Below, one piece after another: positions 5,430-7,181 of a DNA stretch of 7,181 nt. Within the stretch, counting starts at the first letter, position 1; each line of letters starts with the position of its first letter. Origin of the DNA: an archaeon (GTDB taxonomy: Archaea > Thermoproteota > Nitrososphaeria > Nitrososphaerales > UBA183); assembly GCA_021788415.1 (NCBI GenBank), contig JAJYKR010000017.1, forward strand, positions 1 through 7,181. Reading direction: 5' to 3'. The notes under the pieces are model-generated. The model made no database searches. It was not told the origin of the DNA and saw only the letters and a program-made list of their open reading frames with translations. The translations under genes were made by a program, and so were the position numbers.

Positions 5430-5468
5430 TCCTCCGACGCCCTGGCCATGCCAGGGAGACACGGAGGA
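5430..5468 (+). terminator. Two-part 14-bp hairpin between convergent genes (terminator or structured 3' end)
   Basis: TCCTCCG (5430-5436) pairs perfectly with CGGAGGA (5462-5468). Inside, CCCTGGC (5440-5446) pairs perfectly with GCCAGGG (5450-5456) around a CAT loop. A 3/5-base internal loop separates the two stems. It begins two bases after the membrane-protein stop and would be in that mRNA's 3' end. The glycosyltransferase converges from the other side, ending at 5574. No T-run follows, so it is not a classic archaeal oligo-T terminator. Confidence 0.6.
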
Positions 5469-5556
5469 ACTCGCGGGTCAGGTTGCAAGCCGCAAACACC
5501 CTGGCCGTCATTCATTCCATCGGAGGGTCCCTGCCCTGCCCCCACGCCCGAGATTG

Positions 5557-5568
5557 CGACCTAGGTCG
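5557..5568. repeat. 12-bp perfect palindrome
   Basis: CGACCTAGGTCG is its own reverse complement and lies six bases beyond the glycosyltransferase stop, in the convergent gap. One or two such palindromes are expected by chance in a window this size, so it may mean nothing. Confidence 0.3.
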
Positions 5569-5573
5569 TGCTT

Positions 5574-6398
5574 CTATGGGCGGGACGCCGCCAGGTACCC
5601 CAGGAGAGCAACGGCGTTGTTCCTCACCCTCTGCCAACCTGCACTGAAGCTCCCGGTGTAGACCCAGATGAACATCCCCTCGGGAATCGAGAGGAGGCTC
5701 TGCCTTGCCATGTACCTGGTCGTCCTCCACCTCTTCTGCCTGAGCAGCCGTCCCTTGGCCCAGAGGTCTGGAGGATGAGGGCTCTCCCGGTGGAAGGCGA
5801 CAGGGGTCCCGACGCACAGGACCTGATACCCTCCCTTCTGAACTGCCCTCCCAATGAACTCGTCCTCGCTCGGAACCTGCTCATCCTCGCACGGAATGCG
5901 TATGCCCTTCACCGCAGCTGTCCTCACCAGGGCCGCAGCCGTGTCGAACCTTCGCCTTGTCGGCCTGCCGTACATCCTCTCAAGCGCCTTCTGCATCCTC
6001 TCCGCGGTCCCGAAGTATCTCGGATAGGTGCTGATGGCCCCGACCCCAGGGCCCAGGAGGGCGAGGGCTTCGGAGAACCAGTTCTTCTGCAGTATCATGT
6101 CGCTGTCAATGAACGCGAACACTTCGGTTTCGACCCTCTCTATCCCCTTCTGCCTCGAAGTGGCCCTGTTGCCTGTCGGATCGGTGACCAGCAGGACTTT
6201 CTTCTGTCTCGACACGAACTCGATGGTCCCATCTGTGGACCCTCCGTCGACCACGATCAGCCTGTTGACTGGAACGTTGGCGTACACCGAGGCCAGGGTC
6301 TCGGGGAGGGAGGGCCTGACGGAGTTCTTGGTGAGCATGACCACGTCGGCTCTGGTCCCGGCTCCGACCTCGGGCTCCCTGGACTGTGCTTCGCCCAA
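5574..6398 (-). CDS. Family 2 (GT-A) glycosyltransferase
   Basis: This 274-residue protein has the GT-A fold of family 2 glycosyltransferases. ADVVMLTKNS (about 17-26) is the first nucleotide-binding strand; LIVVDGGSTDGT (47-58) is the family's hallmark loop; GNRATSRQKGIE (76-87) and FAFIDSDM (94-101) follow, where Asp98-Ser-Asp100 is the metal-binding DxD that holds the nucleotide-sugar; EDE at 178-180 is the likely catalytic-acid region. No membrane segment is obvious, so it likely works on the cytosolic face, adding a sugar to a lipid carrier or glycan intermediate. The donor sugar is unknown. TTG 6398 is chosen because a clear TATA element is centred 27 bases upstream; no ATG precedes the first strand. 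It lies 65 bases downstream of the flippase gene on the same strand, which fits a surface-glycan or glycoprotein assembly locus. Confidence 0.88.
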   Translation of the reverse strand: MGEAQSREPEVGAGTRADVVMLTKNSVRPSLPETLASVYANVPVNRLIVVDGGSTDGTIEFVSRQKKVLLVTDPTGNRATSRQKGIERVETEVFAFIDSDMILQKNWFSEALALLGPGVGAISTYPRYFGTAERMQKALERMYGRPTRRRFDTAAALVRTAAVKGIRIPCEDEQVPSEDEFIGRAVQKGGYQVLCVGTPVAFHRESPHPPDLWAKGRLLRQKRWRTTRYMARQSLLSIPEGMFIWVYTGSFSAGWQRVRNNAVALLGYLAASRP

Positions 6399-6420
6399 CC
6401 CAACTTTCAGTCGACCCGGA

Positions 6421-6430
6421 GATATTTATC
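6421..6430 (-). promoter_or_regulatory. TATA box of the glycosyltransferase gene
   Basis: On the minus strand this reads GATAAATATC, a strong archaeal TATA-type element centred about 27 bases before TTG 6398. It predicts a leaderless mRNA and shows that the glycosyltransferase can be transcribed separately from the flippase upstream. Confidence 0.7.
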
Positions 6431-6463
6431 CTAGGCCCGCCCTCGCATCGGCGACAGGGGGGC

Positions 6464-7181
6464 TCATCTCAGCCTGCGCACGAAGGATTTTGCCAGCCCC
6501 CTGAACTTGGAATCCATCGCATAGACCAGCGCGAAGTAGACAGCCCCGCCGACCGCGACCAGGGCGACCAGACGGAGTCCGTAGTACAACGTGTCCAACG
6601 ACTGGTCTGCAACAGCGCCCGAAATCAGATAAAGGACCCCTGCCATCACGGCCGCCGCAGCCAGATAGTATGCCACGCTGACCCCGGGCATCAGCTTCGC
6701 GTAGCGCCTGGCCCTCCTCGCCTTGTAGAGCATGAACGCCAGGGTCACCGCCAGCTGAACTGTCGCCCAGGTGGCGATATCGGCCGAATCGCTGAAACCA
6801 CTGGTTGCGGCAAATGATACAGCCAGGAATAGGGCTGCGAGGTAGGTCACGCCGTAACCGATGTTCGCCACGGGGACGAATATCAGGTTGCTTCCGATCA
6901 GCCTCCGGAAGGTAGGCGTCTGGCCTGCGTCGACCTTCTCCGTCCCCATGAGCGCCTGGTCCACCAAGAGCGAGACGTTGTTGAAGAGGAACATGACGGC
7001 GAGTATGCCAAGGCCCGCAGCACCGGCGGCGTAGCTCGGCCCGAACAGGTACAGGATGGGCCCGGCGAGGACGACGCACCCCGCTGTCATCGGAACGGCG
7101 AAGAGGAGCGAGAACTCCAGGCTTATCGCAGGGAGCCGGATGTCTCCGCCCTTCAGGAGCAGGGGGTACATGGAGAAGACC
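6464..7181 (-). CDS. Polysaccharide flippase (Wzx/MATE-like), C-terminal part, runs off right edge
   Basis: The frame stays open through the last base of the window, so the ATG at 7171 is an internal methionine and the N-terminal half lies outside. About 239 residues are visible. Counting from that methionine, six hydrophobic helices can be seen (about 20-44, 48-74, 91-122, 130-150, 164-187 and 195-219), ending in a basic cytosolic tail (SKFRGLAKSFVRRLR). The segment AGPILYLFGPSYAAGAAGLGILAVMFLFN matches the LFG..Y..a...L.il signature in the second half of polysaccharide-biosynthesis flippases. These transporters move lipid-linked oligosaccharides across the cytoplasmic membrane. In Archaea the product may be an exopolysaccharide or the glycan of S-layer or archaellum proteins. 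The neighbouring glycosyltransferase supports that setting. Substrate is unknown. Confidence 0.85.
   Translation of the reverse strand, partial: VFSMYPLLLKGGDIRLPAISLEFSLLFAVPMTAGCVVLAGPILYLFGPSYAAGAAGLGILAVMFLFNNVSLLVDQALMGTEKVDAGQTPTFRRLIGSNLIFVPVANIGYGVTYLAALFLAVSFAATSGFSDSADIATWATVQLAVTLAFMLYKARRARRYAKLMPGVSVAYYLAAAAVMAGVLYLISGAVADQSLDTLYYGLRLVALVAVGGAVYFALVYAMDSKFRGLAKSFVRRLR

Noticed and set aside
4685..5545. Long minus-strand open frame (286 codons) opposite the MetF-like gene and crossing the membrane-protein gene
   Set aside because: It is antisense to two supported genes, shows no motif, and is rich in Arg, Pro and Gly typical of shadow frames.
5568..6434. Long plus-strand open frame (288 codons) opposite the glycosyltransferase
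   Set aside because: The minus strand carries clear GT2 motifs; the plus frame has no family motif or promoter and reflects GC-rich codon structure.
1..7181. CRISPR array, transposase, integrase, toxin-antitoxin or defence genes
   Set aside because: No direct repeats with regular spacing and no motifs of these families were found on either strand.

Overview
The window looks like a GC-rich (roughly 60% by eye) archaeal chromosome segment. Three things point to Archaea. Most genes have an isolated AT-rich box A-like element about 24-32 bases upstream of the start and no Shine-Dalgarno sequence, as expected for leaderless transcripts. Several starts are TTG, and AGG is a common arginine codon. 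The gene content also fits: a DUF5679-type mini zinc-ribbon protein, an AidB-like acyl-CoA dehydrogenase, a MetF-like reductase and a Wzx-type flippase. I cannot place it in a phylum from sequence alone; an uncultured Thermoplasmatota or Thermoproteota (TACK) lineage is my guess.

Layout, left to right. Bases 1-198 (-) hold the N-terminus of a zinc-dependent alcohol dehydrogenase that runs off the left edge. It is divergent from a SRPBCC-fold protein (318-713, +). A hemerythrin-domain protein (806-1246, -) converges on that gene and diverges, across a 55-base gap with one shared AT box, from a PaaI-like hotdog thioesterase (1302-1793, +). A 324-base gap leads to a 46-residue DUF5679 protein (2118-2258, +). 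It converges on a large AidB-like acyl-CoA dehydrogenase (2340-3974, -). Divergent from that are a 35-residue acidic peptide gene starting MCDC (4090-4197, +), a methylenetetrahydrofolate reductase-family gene (4259-5104, +) and a 90-residue two-helix membrane protein (5156-5428, +). After a strong hairpin, the minus strand carries a family 2 glycosyltransferase (5574-6398) and, upstream of it, the C-terminal part of a polysaccharide flippase (6464-7181) that runs off the right edge.

Functionally the left half is a loose set of acyl-CoA, alcohol and small-ligand enzymes (dehydrogenase, thioesterase, acyl-CoA dehydrogenase, SRPBCC). The centre holds a one-carbon enzyme, and the right edge is the end of a surface-glycan locus. 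Nearly every gene has its own promoter, so this is not one operon. I see no CRISPR array, transposon, rRNA, tRNA or recognisable defence system. The items most worth a second look are non-coding: a 14-bp hairpin at 5430-5468, a GC-rich inverted repeat around the MetF-like promoter, and the shared promoter at 1273-1283. The best coding candidate is the small MCDC peptide.
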